DNA from: Clostridium sp. AM30-24
GTDB taxonomy: Bacteria > Bacillota > Clostridia > Lachnospirales > Lachnospiraceae
Reading direction: 5' to 3'
NCBI RefSeq assembly: GCF_003480435.1
Contig: NZ_QUJB01000013.1
Coordinates: 1-64,000, forward strand
Length of the DNA: 64,000 nt
Part shown: one piece after another, positions 51,882 through 60,347 of the stretch
Layout: each line of letters starts with the position of its first letter
Numbering within the stretch: position 1 is the first letter of the stretch
Made by a program: the position numbers and the translations under genes
Notes under the pieces: model-generated
Told to the model about the DNA's origin: nothing
The model's input: the letters and a program-made list of their open reading frames with translations, nothing else
Databases searched by the model: none

Positions 51882-53768
51882 TTAAGCTTGGTCTTCTATC
51901 AACGTATGCAGGATCTCCGGCAGCTCCACAAGCAGGCTCTTTCGGTTTACCCGCTCTGTTCTCCTGTGGATGTCTTTTCCCCATGGGCCCATGAGGACGG
52001 CTGGGATGTTCAGCTTTCCGATCTCTTCAAAGTCTACCTGGTAGCCTCCGCCCCAGAGTGGGGTCTCGGCGGCATAGCCGGAAAAGTCCATATCCCCGCA
52101 GGTGCCGCAGTAGCTGAGATCGGAGATTCCTGTAAAGTAGTGAACTTTCTTCACCATGCATCCGGCTGCCTCAGACGCTTTCTTGATCTTTCTGAACTGC
52201 CAGCTTCCAACGCCCTCTTTTCCGGCCATCTGGTCGCTGTGGTATGCCGGGTAAAGCGGCGGGGCAAAACCTATGACCATCACCGGATCCGTGAGTCCGG
52301 ACCAGTCCAGGACCTCAGTCATCATGTCGATGGTTGCCTGGGGATAGTTTATCCCCCCGCTGCGGATCCGCGCTTCTGTGCGGGCCTTCAATTCAGCCAT
52401 AAAACTCTCAAATCCATCCCTATCCTTTTTCCGGCATTGTTCGGAGAGTTCCTCGAAGGAGAGGACATTGAACTTCTGCGGAACGGCGTCATTCGTTTTT
52501 TCACATTCTCCACTAACATTATCCGCATATTCTTCCAATACCAGACCTGTATGATCCATACTTTCTGCATTTGCCGTCTTTACACACTGTTTCTTTCTCT
52601 GCACCGCCCTGCCGGAAAGCTTCTCCTCCAGCATTTTCCTCTCTGCGTCCATCTTCTCAATGTAGTCCGCAAACGCCTCAGCCCCAAGCTCCCGCATCTT
52701 CTCCATGATTTCTCCCGGGCCGGACTGGAAACTCAGCACACTCAAATATCCTGCCGCTCTCGCCGGAACCGACACGTCATATTCCTTCTTGAGATCCTTG
52801 AAATTCAGCCACGTCGGCGGCATACACACCTCGCCGTCAAAGACTTCCGCGAACTCCGCCGAGAGCTCCGTCTTCTCAAACATGCGTCCCAGGACACCTA
52901 CCGCATTGAGTCCGTCGAAGCACCGGCTCACATGGGCGGTACGGCCCTGGACCAGCACCACCGGCATGCACTTTCCGACAGATCCCAGAAATACTTCCTG
53001 TCCATTTTCATCCCGGCTCATGGGCTCCAGATCGATCAGGAGTTCATAAGAGAGTTTTTCCTGTTCCAGGAGCTTTGCAAGAAATCCCGCTGCGCTGCGC
53101 ATGCCGACAGAATAAGATTCCTCGTCCGGAACGGACAGAAACAGAACATTCCCGTCCATTCCGCATGTCCCATCAAGAACCTCCTCGCCGATTCCTAAAA
53201 GTACCGCAAGTCCTGCTGCCAGTCCGCCTTTCATGTCCGCCGCTCCGCGCCCGAAGATCCACTCACCGGATGCCACATCGTCCCAGAAATCCTGCTCCGG
53301 ATCCGCAGCTGCTCCGATGGTCTTTTTCTCAGAAACTTCTGCTCTTTCTCCAGCTTCTTCGTTGACTTTCGTACCAGCTTCCATGCTGCCTTTTCCCACA
53401 GTTTTCTTCGGTGTCCACATCACCTTCTCTCCATACTCTTTTTCAAGCTCTGCCTTCAGATCATCCATGGAAAATGCCAATGGCTTCAGCTTCCCGTAAT
53501 CCTCCACACTGACCACATCGTAATGCCCTGTCAGAATAATCGTCCGCCCGGACTTCTTATTTCCGCGCACAAGACCGTACACCAGCGGGCGCTTTCTCGC
53601 ATCTCCCGGAATCTCCACCGTCCCAAAATTCTCCGGGTACGCCTTAAAATACGGCTGTTCCGCGATGATCTCCCGGATCGCCTCCGCCGTCTTTCGCTCC
53701 TCGTCCGTATCCGAAATTCCCGGAACTGATACGAGCCTGTTTAAATATTCATAAACTTTCTCTTCCAT
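51882..53768 (-). CDS. M20 family metallopeptidase, RocB-like
   Basis: 628 residues with AGAGGTG before the ATG. It resembles RocB, a protein linked to arginine use in Bacillus. The metal and catalytic patterns of M20 enzymes are present: ILTGHYDVV, GRGAADMKGGLAAGLAVL with Asp, and LSVPDEES with the catalytic Glu. Two low-complexity insertions rich in Lys, Glu and Ala, at about residues 120-155 and 385-440, make it longer than typical RocB (about 550 residues). No arginine genes are nearby. The substrate is unknown; an N-acyl or peptide amide is likely. Confidence 0.82.
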   Translation of the reverse strand: MEEKVYEYLNRLVSVPGISDTDEERKTAEAIREIIAEQPYFKAYPENFGTVEIPGDARKRPLVYGLVRGNKKSGRTIILTGHYDVVSVEDYGKLKPLAFSMDDLKAELEKEYGEKVMWTPKKTVGKGSMEAGTKVNEEAGERAEVSEKKTIGAAADPEQDFWDDVASGEWIFGRGAADMKGGLAAGLAVLLGIGEEVLDGTCGMDGNVLFLSVPDEESYSVGMRSAAGFLAKLLEQEKLSYELLIDLEPMSRDENGQEVFLGSVGKCMPVVLVQGRTAHVSRCFDGLNAVGVLGRMFEKTELSAEFAEVFDGEVCMPPTWLNFKDLKKEYDVSVPARAAGYLSVLSFQSGPGEIMEKMRELGAEAFADYIEKMDAERKMLEEKLSGRAVQRKKQCVKTANAESMDHTGLVLEEYADNVSGECEKTNDAVPQKFNVLSFEELSEQCRKKDRDGFESFMAELKARTEARIRSGGINYPQATIDMMTEVLDWSGLTDPVMVIGFAPPLYPAYHSDQMAGKEGVGSWQFRKIKKASEAAGCMVKKVHYFTGISDLSYCGTCGDMDFSGYAAETPLWGGGYQVDFEEIGKLNIPAVLMGPWGKDIHRRTERVNRKSLLVELPEILHTLIEDQA

Positions 53769-53851
53769 CCGGCACCTCTTTCTTCATAAACAAAAGACTT
53801 TTGTAGCTATTAGTATCTCCATAGTTACAGACTTTTCATAATTTTAAAGTA

Positions 53852-53879
53852 ATTATACTATCTGCCCAAGTTTTTTCAA
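53852..53879 (-). promoter_or_regulatory. Promoter of the RocB-like peptidase gene
   Basis: TTGAAA at 53874-53879 and a consensus TATAAT at 53852-53857 are spaced by 16 bp on the minus strand, about 80 bases before the ATG. Confidence 0.7.
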
Positions 53880-53960
53880 GCTGAAAACCAGTGCCGGACA
53901 CGGCGCTTATAAACGCGAAATGGAATTTATCAAGGATACTTTTCGAAAAAAGACATGAAA

Positions 53961-53984
53961 AAAAGCACCCCGCCGAGTGCTTTT
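53961..53984 (-). terminator. Intrinsic terminator
   Basis: AAAAGCAC (53961-53968) pairs with GTGCTTTT (53977-53984). On the minus strand a run of seven Ts closes and follows the stem, which fits termination of the symporter transcript; the plus direction is also possible. Confidence 0.7.
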
Positions 53985-54017
53985 CTTCAACAAAATAATT
54001 ATTTGAAAAAGGGAGGA

Positions 54018-54041
54018 GAGCTGATAATCGCTTATCAGCTC
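54018..54041 (-). repeat. Perfect 10-bp inverted repeat with 4-base loop
   Basis: GAGCTGATAA and TTATCAGCTC flank a TCGC loop. On the minus strand TCCTCCCTTTTT follows, so it may be an additional terminator of the symporter gene; as an RNA hairpin it would be very stable. Confidence 0.55.
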
Positions 54042-54247
54042 GAGTATTATGAAAAAAATCTTATAAGCAGCATCTATATCAGATGTCTCTCTGTTTATGA
54101 TTATATGATATCCATAAAACGTGAAGAAATCGTGTGAATTGTGTAAAAGAATTTTGAAAACTTTTTGAACAAGATATGAACACAAAAACGGGCAATTTTG
54201 TACCGCCGCAGGCCGTAGCGCACTCCCTCTCCGATGTGAGGCAGCAG

Positions 54248-55585
54248 CTATGGATCCCGATTTTCCCCCGGCGCATAGATCTCCCCCGCCAGCAGCACCA
54301 GCGCCGCCAGGTTCGGCACCGCCATCAGTCCATTAAAGATGTCCGAGATCTCCCACACCGTCTCCATCGCCCCGAAACACCCGAGAAATGCCGCCAGAAG
54401 ATATCCCACCGTGTAGACAGCCGGGATCTTTCCCGAGATCTTCCCGCCAAGATACTCTGCCGCCTGCCTCCCCATATAGTACCATGCGATGATCGTGGAG
54501 AACGCGAACAGCACCACGCAGACCGCCACCGCGTACCCGCCAGGACTCCCAAGCGCTGTAAAAAAGCAGAGGCTTGTGAGCGATGCCCCGTTCTCCGCCC
54601 CGAACTCCGGGGCCGTCCCGCTGCCCGCTACGCAGAGGATCACAAGCGCTGTCAGCGTACAGCTCACGATGGTATCAAAAAATACCTCAAAGATCGCCCA
54701 CTGCCCCTGAAGCTCCTCCGATGCCATCTCCGCACTCCCGTTTAACACTGCAAGACTCCCGAGCCCCGCCTCATTGGAAAAGACACCTCTGGCGATCCCA
54801 TAGCTGACACATCGGGAGATCCCGTAACCCGCGACTCCGCCAACGGCGCTGCGGAAGGAAAATGCATCCACCAGGATTTTCAGAATCACTCCCGGTACAT
54901 TCCCGGCATACAGAACGATCACCGCCAGTGCTGCTGCCGTGTAAAGCCCCGCAGACAATGGAACAAGCCGTTCCGCCGCAAGAAAGATCCGCCGTCCGCC
55001 GCCTGCCAGCACGATCCCCGCAAGAATCACAAGGATCACCCCCACCGCAGCCTCCGGAATCCCGTACACATAGGACACTGTCTCCGAGATCGCGTTCGCC
55101 TGTACCATACTGCCCATCCCAAATGCCGCCGGAATACAGAAAAATCCGTAGAGGACCGCCGCCTCAGGACATCCCAGCCGTTTTTCCAGATAGATCATCG
55201 GTCCCGCCATCCATCCGCCGTCCCGGCCTTTTTCCCGGTACCTGATCCCGAGGACCGTCTCCCCATAAGCCGTCGCCATCCCGAGAAATGCCGACACCCA
55301 CATCCAGAACACAGCACCGGGTCCTCCGGCGATCACAGCCGCTGCGACCCCCGTGATATTCCCGGTCCCTATGGTTGCCGCCAACGCCGTACATGCCGAC
55401 CGGAACGATTCCCGGTGGTTCTTCCGATCCCGTAAAAGATTCCCGATGGTCGCATCCCACCAGTGCCGGATCTTCCTGATCTGAAAGAACCGGATCCGCA
55501 CACTATATACAATGCCCACCAGCAAAAACAGCACCGGTGTCCATGGTCCCCATACGATATCATGAATCTCTCCTATCGAATTCAT
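54248..55585 (-). CDS. Alanine/glycine:cation symporter (AGCS family)
   Basis: 445 residues with about ten to eleven membrane segments. AGCS landmarks are present: the N-terminal GPWTPVLFLLVGIVYSVRI, ALAATIGTGNITGVAAAVIAGGPGAVFWMWVSAF with the substrate/Na+-binding GTGNITGV motif, and ARGVFSNEAGLGS. These proteins import alanine or glycine with Na+ or H+. The ribosome binding site (GATAGAGA) is weak. The gene is divergent from the phospholipase-like gene and seems monocistronic. Confidence 0.92.
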   Translation of the reverse strand: MNSIGEIHDIVWGPWTPVLFLLVGIVYSVRIRFFQIRKIRHWWDATIGNLLRDRKNHRESFRSACTALAATIGTGNITGVAAAVIAGGPGAVFWMWVSAFLGMATAYGETVLGIRYREKGRDGGWMAGPMIYLEKRLGCPEAAVLYGFFCIPAAFGMGSMVQANAISETVSYVYGIPEAAVGVILVILAGIVLAGGGRRIFLAAERLVPLSAGLYTAAALAVIVLYAGNVPGVILKILVDAFSFRSAVGGVAGYGISRCVSYGIARGVFSNEAGLGSLAVLNGSAEMASEELQGQWAIFEVFFDTIVSCTLTALVILCVAGSGTAPEFGAENGASLTSLCFFTALGSPGGYAVAVCVVLFAFSTIIAWYYMGRQAAEYLGGKISGKIPAVYTVGYLLAAFLGCFGAMETVWEISDIFNGLMAVPNLAALVLLAGEIYAPGENRDP

Positions 55586-55734
55586 TCTCTATCACGCACT
55601 GCAGCCTGACAACCGCATTTTTCATCCCCCTTGCGGATCACTTCTGCCCTCTTCGGACACGAAAAAGTTCCCTGCCGCCCGTGCCCCGCCTCTCTCATTT
55701 CTTACTACGTTTTATTCCCATTTCCCCACATCTA

Positions 55735-55743
55735 TGCTATAAT
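55735..55743 (+). promoter_or_regulatory. Extended -10 promoter of the phospholipase C-like gene
   Basis: TATAAT at 55738-55743 is preceded by the TGn extension (55735-55737). The -35 region (TTCCCA) is weak, as is common with an extended -10. Confidence 0.55.
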
Positions 55744-55846
55744 AAATACAGTGTCTGCCACTGGCAGTTTTATTTGCACAAGCAGCAAGCCAAAGTCCGC
55801 GCTGATGTGAGACCTTGGCATTTTTCTTTCAGAGGAGATGATTCTT

Positions 55847-56827
55847 GTGCCGGGATTTACGACCCACTACCTGTTCGGTGTGAAAGCTTACAATGATCTG
55901 CCGAACAATTATTTAAAACACGTGATATCCAAATACCGCTGGCTCTACCAGCTTGGTCTTCAGGGACCTGATATCTTCTTTTATAATGTTCCGATCCTGC
56001 GGCACAGGGACTACCGCAACGTCGGTTCCCATATGCATGAGTATCAGGTCAACGACTTCTTTAAAAACAGCCTTCTGGAGCTTTCTGAGATCCATTCGAG
56101 GCAGCAGAAGGAAGAAGCCGCGGCGTTTCTGGCGGGATTTATCTGCCATTATATCGCCGATTCGATCTGCCACCCGTTCGTCTACGGACGGATCCGGTAT
56201 CAGACCGATAAGAAAAAGACCGAGTGCCATGGTCTCCACGCAGCTCTGGAAAACGATATCGATGCGATCCTGCTCTGGAAATTCAAGCACAAAAAGCCAT
56301 CCGAATTCAATCAGGCAGCCTCGCTCTGCTTAAATGGTCAGGAAAGCCAGTTTATCTCACGATACCTGAGCCGGTGCATCAACCGCACCTACTACCAGAT
56401 CACGGAAAAAAATAATTTTCAGGTCACAGACGGAATGGTCGCCCGCTCGATCTTTGCGATCCGTTTCGGAAGCCGGATCCTGTCCGATCCCGAGGGTCAT
56501 AAGACCCATGTGATCGGTTCTCTGGAATCCATCTTCTTAAAGCATCCAATCGCGTCAAAAAAGCTGGTGACAGACAGACTTTCCGCTCAGGTCCGCGAGA
56601 TTTTAAATTTGGATCACGAGGTCTGGACAAATCCATGGGATAATTCCATCGCCTCCATGGCCTCCTTCCCGGATCTGTACCACCAGACACTAAAAAAATG
56701 CCACTCTGTCTATTATTATCTCAATGCATTCCTGATCGCGAATGTCCCCGCAGGACCTCCGGATATGTCCGCGCTTCTGGCAGAGCTCGGCAACTATTCC
56801 TACCACAGCGGACTCGATGTGGGTTGA
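55847..56827 (+). CDS. Zinc-dependent phospholipase C-like protein
   Basis: About 326 residues. GTG 55847 is chosen because AGAGGAG lies nine bases upstream and it gives the family-typical start (M)PGFTTHYLFG; an ATG three codons earlier overlaps the ribosome binding site. The family's metal-binding His and Asp residues appear in TTHYLFG, LGLQGPDIFFY, SHMHEYQVNDFF, ICHYIADSICHPFVYGRI and HGLHAALENDID. No signal peptide is visible, unlike secreted clostridial alpha-toxins, so it is probably an intracellular hydrolase of unknown substrate. It is followed by a glutamine-amidotransferase-type gene on the same strand. Confidence 0.82.
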   Translation: MPGFTTHYLFGVKAYNDLPNNYLKHVISKYRWLYQLGLQGPDIFFYNVPILRHRDYRNVGSHMHEYQVNDFFKNSLLELSEIHSRQQKEEAAAFLAGFICHYIADSICHPFVYGRIRYQTDKKKTECHGLHAALENDIDAILLWKFKHKKPSEFNQAASLCLNGQESQFISRYLSRCINRTYYQITEKNNFQVTDGMVARSIFAIRFGSRILSDPEGHKTHVIGSLESIFLKHPIASKKLVTDRLSAQVREILNLDHEVWTNPWDNSIASMASFPDLYHQTLKKCHSVYYYLNAFLIANVPAGPPDMSALLAELGNYSYHSGLDVG

Positions 56828-56915
56828 CCTGACACAGATGGTGTGACTTTGGACCATGTCCCCTGAAACTCGTTTCAGGTGCATAACAATAAAAACGGAA
56901 AAGGAGAATTCTATT

Positions 56916-57620
56916 ATGAAACCATTGATCTTACTGACCGGAGGAACCGGAGCCGCAGCAAACGGAACACCGACCTGGGCGTTAAACCAGAACTATGCGG
57001 AGAACATCCGCCGCGCAGGCGGAATCCCGATCCTTGCAGTCAACAATGACTGTGCTGAGGAGTATGCGGACCTCGCCGACGGTCTTCTCTTAAGCGGCGG
57101 CAAGGATGTTGATCCGAAGCTCTACGGTCAGGAAAAGATGTTTGACTTCGTCATCACAGACCCGCAGCGCGACGATCTGGAATACAGAATCATCAAGGCC
57201 TTCGTTGACCGTAAGAAACCGATCTGGGGCATCTGCCGCGGAATCCAGATCTTAAACGTATATTTCGGCGGTACTCTCACTCAGGATATCCCGACACAGC
57301 TCGGCGGTGACCACTCCAAGGGAGTCTGCCATCCGGTAACGATCAAGAAAGATTCTATCTTAGGAAACCTTTACGGCGAATCCATGGAAGTAAACAGCTA
57401 CCACCATCAGTCTCTCGACAAACTCGGCGAAGGTCTTCAGGCCATCGCATGGGGCGAGTCCAACGGACACACCTTCACAGAGGCTGTGCAGCATGAGACT
57501 CTTCCGATCTGGTCTGTACAGTGGCACCCAGAGCGCATGACTGGCCCGGTCACAAACCCGAAGGAGTGCGCAGACTCTCTTCCGATGTTTGAGTATTTCG
57601 TAAAACAGTGTACAAAATAA
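56916..57620 (+). CDS. Class I glutamine amidotransferase-like hydrolase (gamma-glutamyl-GABA hydrolase family, C26)
   Basis: 234 residues; ATG 56916 has AAAAGGAGA upstream. The nucleophile Cys lies in IWGICRGIQILNVYFGG, the catalytic His in VQWHPERM followed by Glu, and an oxyanion-type LLLSGGKDVDPKLYG segment is present. This matches the PuuD/peptidase C26 branch, which cleaves gamma-glutamyl amides. Substrates of the Firmicute members are largely untested. No polyamine genes are near. A terminator at 57686-57732 follows. Confidence 0.9.
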   Translation: MKPLILLTGGTGAAANGTPTWALNQNYAENIRRAGGIPILAVNNDCAEEYADLADGLLLSGGKDVDPKLYGQEKMFDFVITDPQRDDLEYRIIKAFVDRKKPIWGICRGIQILNVYFGGTLTQDIPTQLGGDHSKGVCHPVTIKKDSILGNLYGESMEVNSYHHQSLDKLGEGLQAIAWGESNGHTFTEAVQHETLPIWSVQWHPERMTGPVTNPKECADSLPMFEYFVKQCTK

Positions 57621-57635
57621 GCCGCGTCAATAAAC

Positions 57636-57673
57636 GCAGTTCTGCGCACCTGCTGCGCTGACCGTAAGAAAAT
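57636..57673 (+). repeat. Intergenic repeat, copy 2
   Basis: The element shares the core TGCGCTGACCGTAA with copies at 27931-27967 and 62826-62863 and the same upstream pattern GCAG-TCTG-GCA-C. It begins 15 bp after the amidotransferase gene. Confidence 0.7.
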
Positions 57674-57685
57674 ATGACAACGAAA

Positions 57686-57732
57686 AATGGCAGAACGCTT
57701 TTTCGGATCACTCTGAAAAGCATTCTGCCATT
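57686..57732. terminator. Bidirectional terminator between convergent genes
   Basis: AATGGCAGAA (57686-57695) pairs with TTCTGCCATT (57723-57732), extended after one mismatch by GCTTTT/AAAAGC. It separates the amidotransferase gene from the convergent lipoprotein gene. Confidence 0.75.
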
Positions 57733-57775
57733 ATATTGTATAAATTGTTTATTCTGTTGAAATTATCTCAACTGA

Positions 57776-58414
57776 TTACTTGGAAGCCTTTGTCTCGTCC
57801 AGCTTCTTCGGTGAATCATCAGCAACATCTTCCGGACCTTCCGCAGCTGTCTCGTTGCTCTTAAGGTCGATCTTCTCGCCAGCCTTGTAGCTCTTATCAA
57901 CAAGTGCCTTTCCGCCCTCTGTAACAACTTTCACATCAAGGGAGAACTGGTTCCAGAGTGTTCCGAAGGAATCCTCGCTGGAATTCTCGAGATCCATGCT
58001 CTGTGCAGCGATAATGTCGTTGAACTGTTTTACCATTGTTACGGCATATTCCATAGCGTCATCATTTGTTGTGTCATTCTTTACTGTCCAGGTAAGGCCG
58101 ATGTTTAATGCGGTCTCATCGTAAGTGAACTCCATCTTTACAGACTGCGGGAATGCGGATGTGTCGTTGAACAGTCCGTCGCACTCGCTCTGTGCCTGCT
58201 CCCAGTCGTACATCGTTGTCTCTACCGTCTCATCCTCAACAAGGAAGTTCTGGTCTCTCGGCAGTGTCTCGTCATCGTCATCGGACTCCAGCTTTGCCGG
58301 ATCTACTTCTTCGCTTCCGGATACCGGTGCATCTGTTGAAATGCTGCTCTTTGTACATCCGCCAAGGGCAAGAACTACTAAAGACAGCACAGCCATTCTC
58401 TTTAATAATTTCAT
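57776..58414 (-). CDS. Putative lipoprotein of unknown function
   Basis: 212 residues with GAGGAGG before the ATG. The signal peptide ends in the lipobox ALGGC (Cys at about residue 20), so the protein should be anchored outside the membrane. The mature part has an acidic linker (ESDDDDETLPRD), a central domain with YDWEQAQSECDGLFND and an acidic C-terminus rich in Lys/Asp. No family is recognised. It lies just downstream of the glycan operon but has its own promoter. Confidence 0.75.
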   Translation of the reverse strand: MKLLKRMAVLSLVVLALGGCTKSSISTDAPVSGSEEVDPAKLESDDDDETLPRDQNFLVEDETVETTMYDWEQAQSECDGLFNDTSAFPQSVKMEFTYDETALNIGLTWTVKNDTTNDDAMEYAVTMVKQFNDIIAAQSMDLENSSEDSFGTLWNQFSLDVKVVTEGGKALVDKSYKAGEKIDLKSNETAAEGPEDVADDSPKKLDETKASK

Positions 58415-58492
58415 AATAAAATTCCTCCTCTGAATTCAACGGATCTCCCACTCTGATGATCAGGATTCTCCGGGAAATCGGCATACTCACGT

Positions 58493-58521
58493 ATTATATA
58501 CGATTCCTTTTTATTTTTGAA
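58493..58521 (-). promoter_or_regulatory. Promoter of the lipoprotein gene
   Basis: TTCAAA at 58516-58521 and TATAAT at 58493-58498 are spaced by 17 bp on the minus strand, about 80 bases before the ATG. Confidence 0.65.
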
Positions 58522-58549
58522 GTCCTTTTCTCAAATTTACACAAATAAT

Positions 58550-59506
58550 TCATGATTTTGTAATGTTTTTCCTGAAATTCTCCGTATCCTTTACGATATA
58601 CACCGGTCTGTCCTTGATCTCCGCAAACAGGATCGCGATATATTCGCCGATAATTCCAACGATCACAAACAGAACCGCGAACATAAACGAGATCAGGACC
58701 ACTATGGTCGCATATCCGCTGGGCGCTCCGTACATCTTCCAGGTATAGACCGTATAGATCACCATGATCAGGCCGAAGATCGCCGTAATCACGCCGGAGT
58801 AGATACCGAGCTTCAGCGGCAGATCCGAAAAGCACAGAATCGTGTTAATGGAAAACTTGAACAGGCTCTTTAAGCTGTACTTGCTCTCCCCCGCAAACCG
58901 CGGTCTCGCCTCATACTCGATGGTCGTCTTCTCAAATCCGATGCTCTGGACATAGCCCCTCAGGAAACGGACCTTCTCCCGGTAGTTGTTCCTGAGAACA
59001 TCCGCCGCATTCTTGCCCACCGCAAAAAAATCTGAGGCATTGGCCTCAAACTTTACATCGGAAAGATGGTTGATCAGCTTGTAAAACGCCGCGGATGTGA
59101 CGTTTTTCACGAATCCCGCCGTCTTATTCTTCGTGCGGACCATGCTGATCACCTCATACCCCTCGTCAAACTTTTCTACGATCTCCGGCAGGCACTCCGG
59201 CGGATGCTGCAGGTCCGCGTCCATGCAGACGATACCATCGCCTTCCGCATAATCCAGCCCTGCGATCATCGCCGCCTCATGCCCGAAGTTTCTGGAAAAG
59301 TTCACGATCTTTACTTTTTCGTCGGACGCCGCGAATTCCTTAAGGATCGACAGGGACTGATCCCTGCTGCCGTCGTTCACGAACAAAAACTCGTAGTCCC
59401 AGTTCTCCGGCAGCGTTTTCAGGATCTTCCCGGTCTCCATATAAAATTCTCTTAACGCCAGTTCCTCATTGTACACCGATACAACGACAGAAAGCAGTTT
59501 AGTCAT
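58550..59506 (-). CDS. Family 2 glycosyltransferase (GtrB/DPM1-like)
   Basis: 318 residues; GGAGAT lies upstream of the ATG. The GT-A domain shows VVSVYNEELALREF at the start and CMDADLQHPPECLPEIV with the DxD-type Asp residues. Two C-terminal membrane segments (about 230-290) match bactoprenol-phosphate sugar transferases such as GtrB. It probably loads a sugar onto undecaprenyl phosphate for surface-glycan decoration. It overlaps licD by 8 bp and ends the glycan operon in this window. Confidence 0.9.
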   Translation of the reverse strand: MTKLLSVVVSVYNEELALREFYMETGKILKTLPENWDYEFLFVNDGSRDQSLSILKEFAASDEKVKIVNFSRNFGHEAAMIAGLDYAEGDGIVCMDADLQHPPECLPEIVEKFDEGYEVISMVRTKNKTAGFVKNVTSAAFYKLINHLSDVKFEANASDFFAVGKNAADVLRNNYREKVRFLRGYVQSIGFEKTTIEYEARPRFAGESKYSLKSLFKFSINTILCFSDLPLKLGIYSGVITAIFGLIMVIYTVYTWKMYGAPSGYATIVVLISFMFAVLFVIVGIIGEYIAILFAEIKDRPVYIVKDTENFRKNITKS

Positions 59507-60347
59507 AGATTTTGATCTCCATATCGGAATGTTCCGGAATCTGTTTTTCCTTCGGCGGAAGCTTCATGTAGTCGCCGTAGAGCTGTGTCAGAAGCTCTTT
59601 CCAGCCGGACGGGACGTAAAATTTCGTGTCCTCGAAAGGCATCTCGACGACCTCATCGTCCCACTCCCTCTTCATCTCCACATAGAACCAGTTCGGCGCA
59701 TAGCCCGTATAAAAGTACAGCGGACGCTGCTTTCTGCTGTCCATATGGCAGAGGCCATTCCACATTTTCCAGATCACCGGGAATGGGATCAGCTTTCCGA
59801 CGTTTGCAAGAACTGCCACGAAAAGCTTCATAGCCCCCCTGTAATCGCTGTAATTGATCTCATAGCGGTGTCCCAGAGCAAATCCATAGAGCACACAGTG
59901 GGAGAGCTTCGTAAGTTTTTTTGCGAGCTTTCCTTCCGGGAGTCCGTCCACGATAAACAGGTCCACGTTCAGGCGGCTGATCTTATCGTCGTAGAAGTCC
60001 ATCTTTCCGGAGTCCTCAAACTTCTGACTTTTATTGTATGTCACACGGGAGATAAAGTCGTAGAATGCCTTTCCGCCGTGGTACTCATCCGGCTCCACAA
60101 AGGACATGTCCTCCGGCAGCTCCCGCCTTACGACCTTTGCAAACATCTCATAGTTCTTTCTCGTGAACATGACATCCACGTCGTCATCCCACGGGATAAA
60201 TCCGCCGTGGCGCACTGCACCCAGAAGCGTACCGGAATCCAGAGCATATTTGATCTTATACTTTCTGCAGATCCGGTCGATCTCCTTTAAAAGCTTTAAG
60301 TTGACCTCATGGACTTTCGTCAGGTCAAAGGATTTTTCTTCGCTCAC
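59499..60347 (-). CDS. LicD family phosphotransferase-like protein
   Basis: 282 residues. The start is GTG 60347, in a GTGA overlap with the rfbH stop and with AGGGG nine bases upstream. The LicD signature YALDSGTLLGAVRHGGFIPWDDDVDVMF holds the metal-binding Asp residues. LicD proteins transfer phosphocholine or other phosphorylated groups to cell-wall glycans; the nucleotidyltransferase fold supports this. In an operon with CDP-sugar genes, transfer of a phosphate-linked group onto the glycan is likely, but the donor is unknown. Confidence 0.88.
   Translation of the reverse strand: MSEEKSFDLTKVHEVNLKLLKEIDRICRKYKIKYALDSGTLLGAVRHGGFIPWDDDVDVMFTRKNYEMFAKVVRRELPEDMSFVEPDEYHGGKAFYDFISRVTYNKSQKFEDSGKMDFYDDKISRLNVDLFIVDGLPEGKLAKKLTKLSHCVLYGFALGHRYEINYSDYRGAMKLFVAVLANVGKLIPFPVIWKMWNGLCHMDSRKQRPLYFYTGYAPNWFYVEMKREWDDEVVEMPFEDTKFYVPSGWKELLTQLYGDYMKLPPKEKQIPEHSDMEIKIYD

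Larger units (their letters stand above)
53769..54247. other. AT-rich intergenic region with hairpins between the peptidase and symporter genes
   Basis: About 480 bp. It contains the peptidase promoter (53852-53879), a terminator (53961-53984) and a perfect 10-bp inverted repeat (54018-54041). Two short open frames cross the hairpins and lack ribosome binding sites, so no gene is called. Confidence 0.6.

Noticed and set aside
51888..53198. A 436-codon open frame on the plus strand opposite the RocB-like gene
   Set aside because: No ribosome binding site, His/Arg/Leu-rich shadow composition, and the opposite strand has full M20 peptidase motifs.
53907..54185. A 92-codon minus-strand frame after the symporter gene
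   Set aside because: It runs through two hairpins and a terminator, lacks a ribosome binding site and has no family resemblance.
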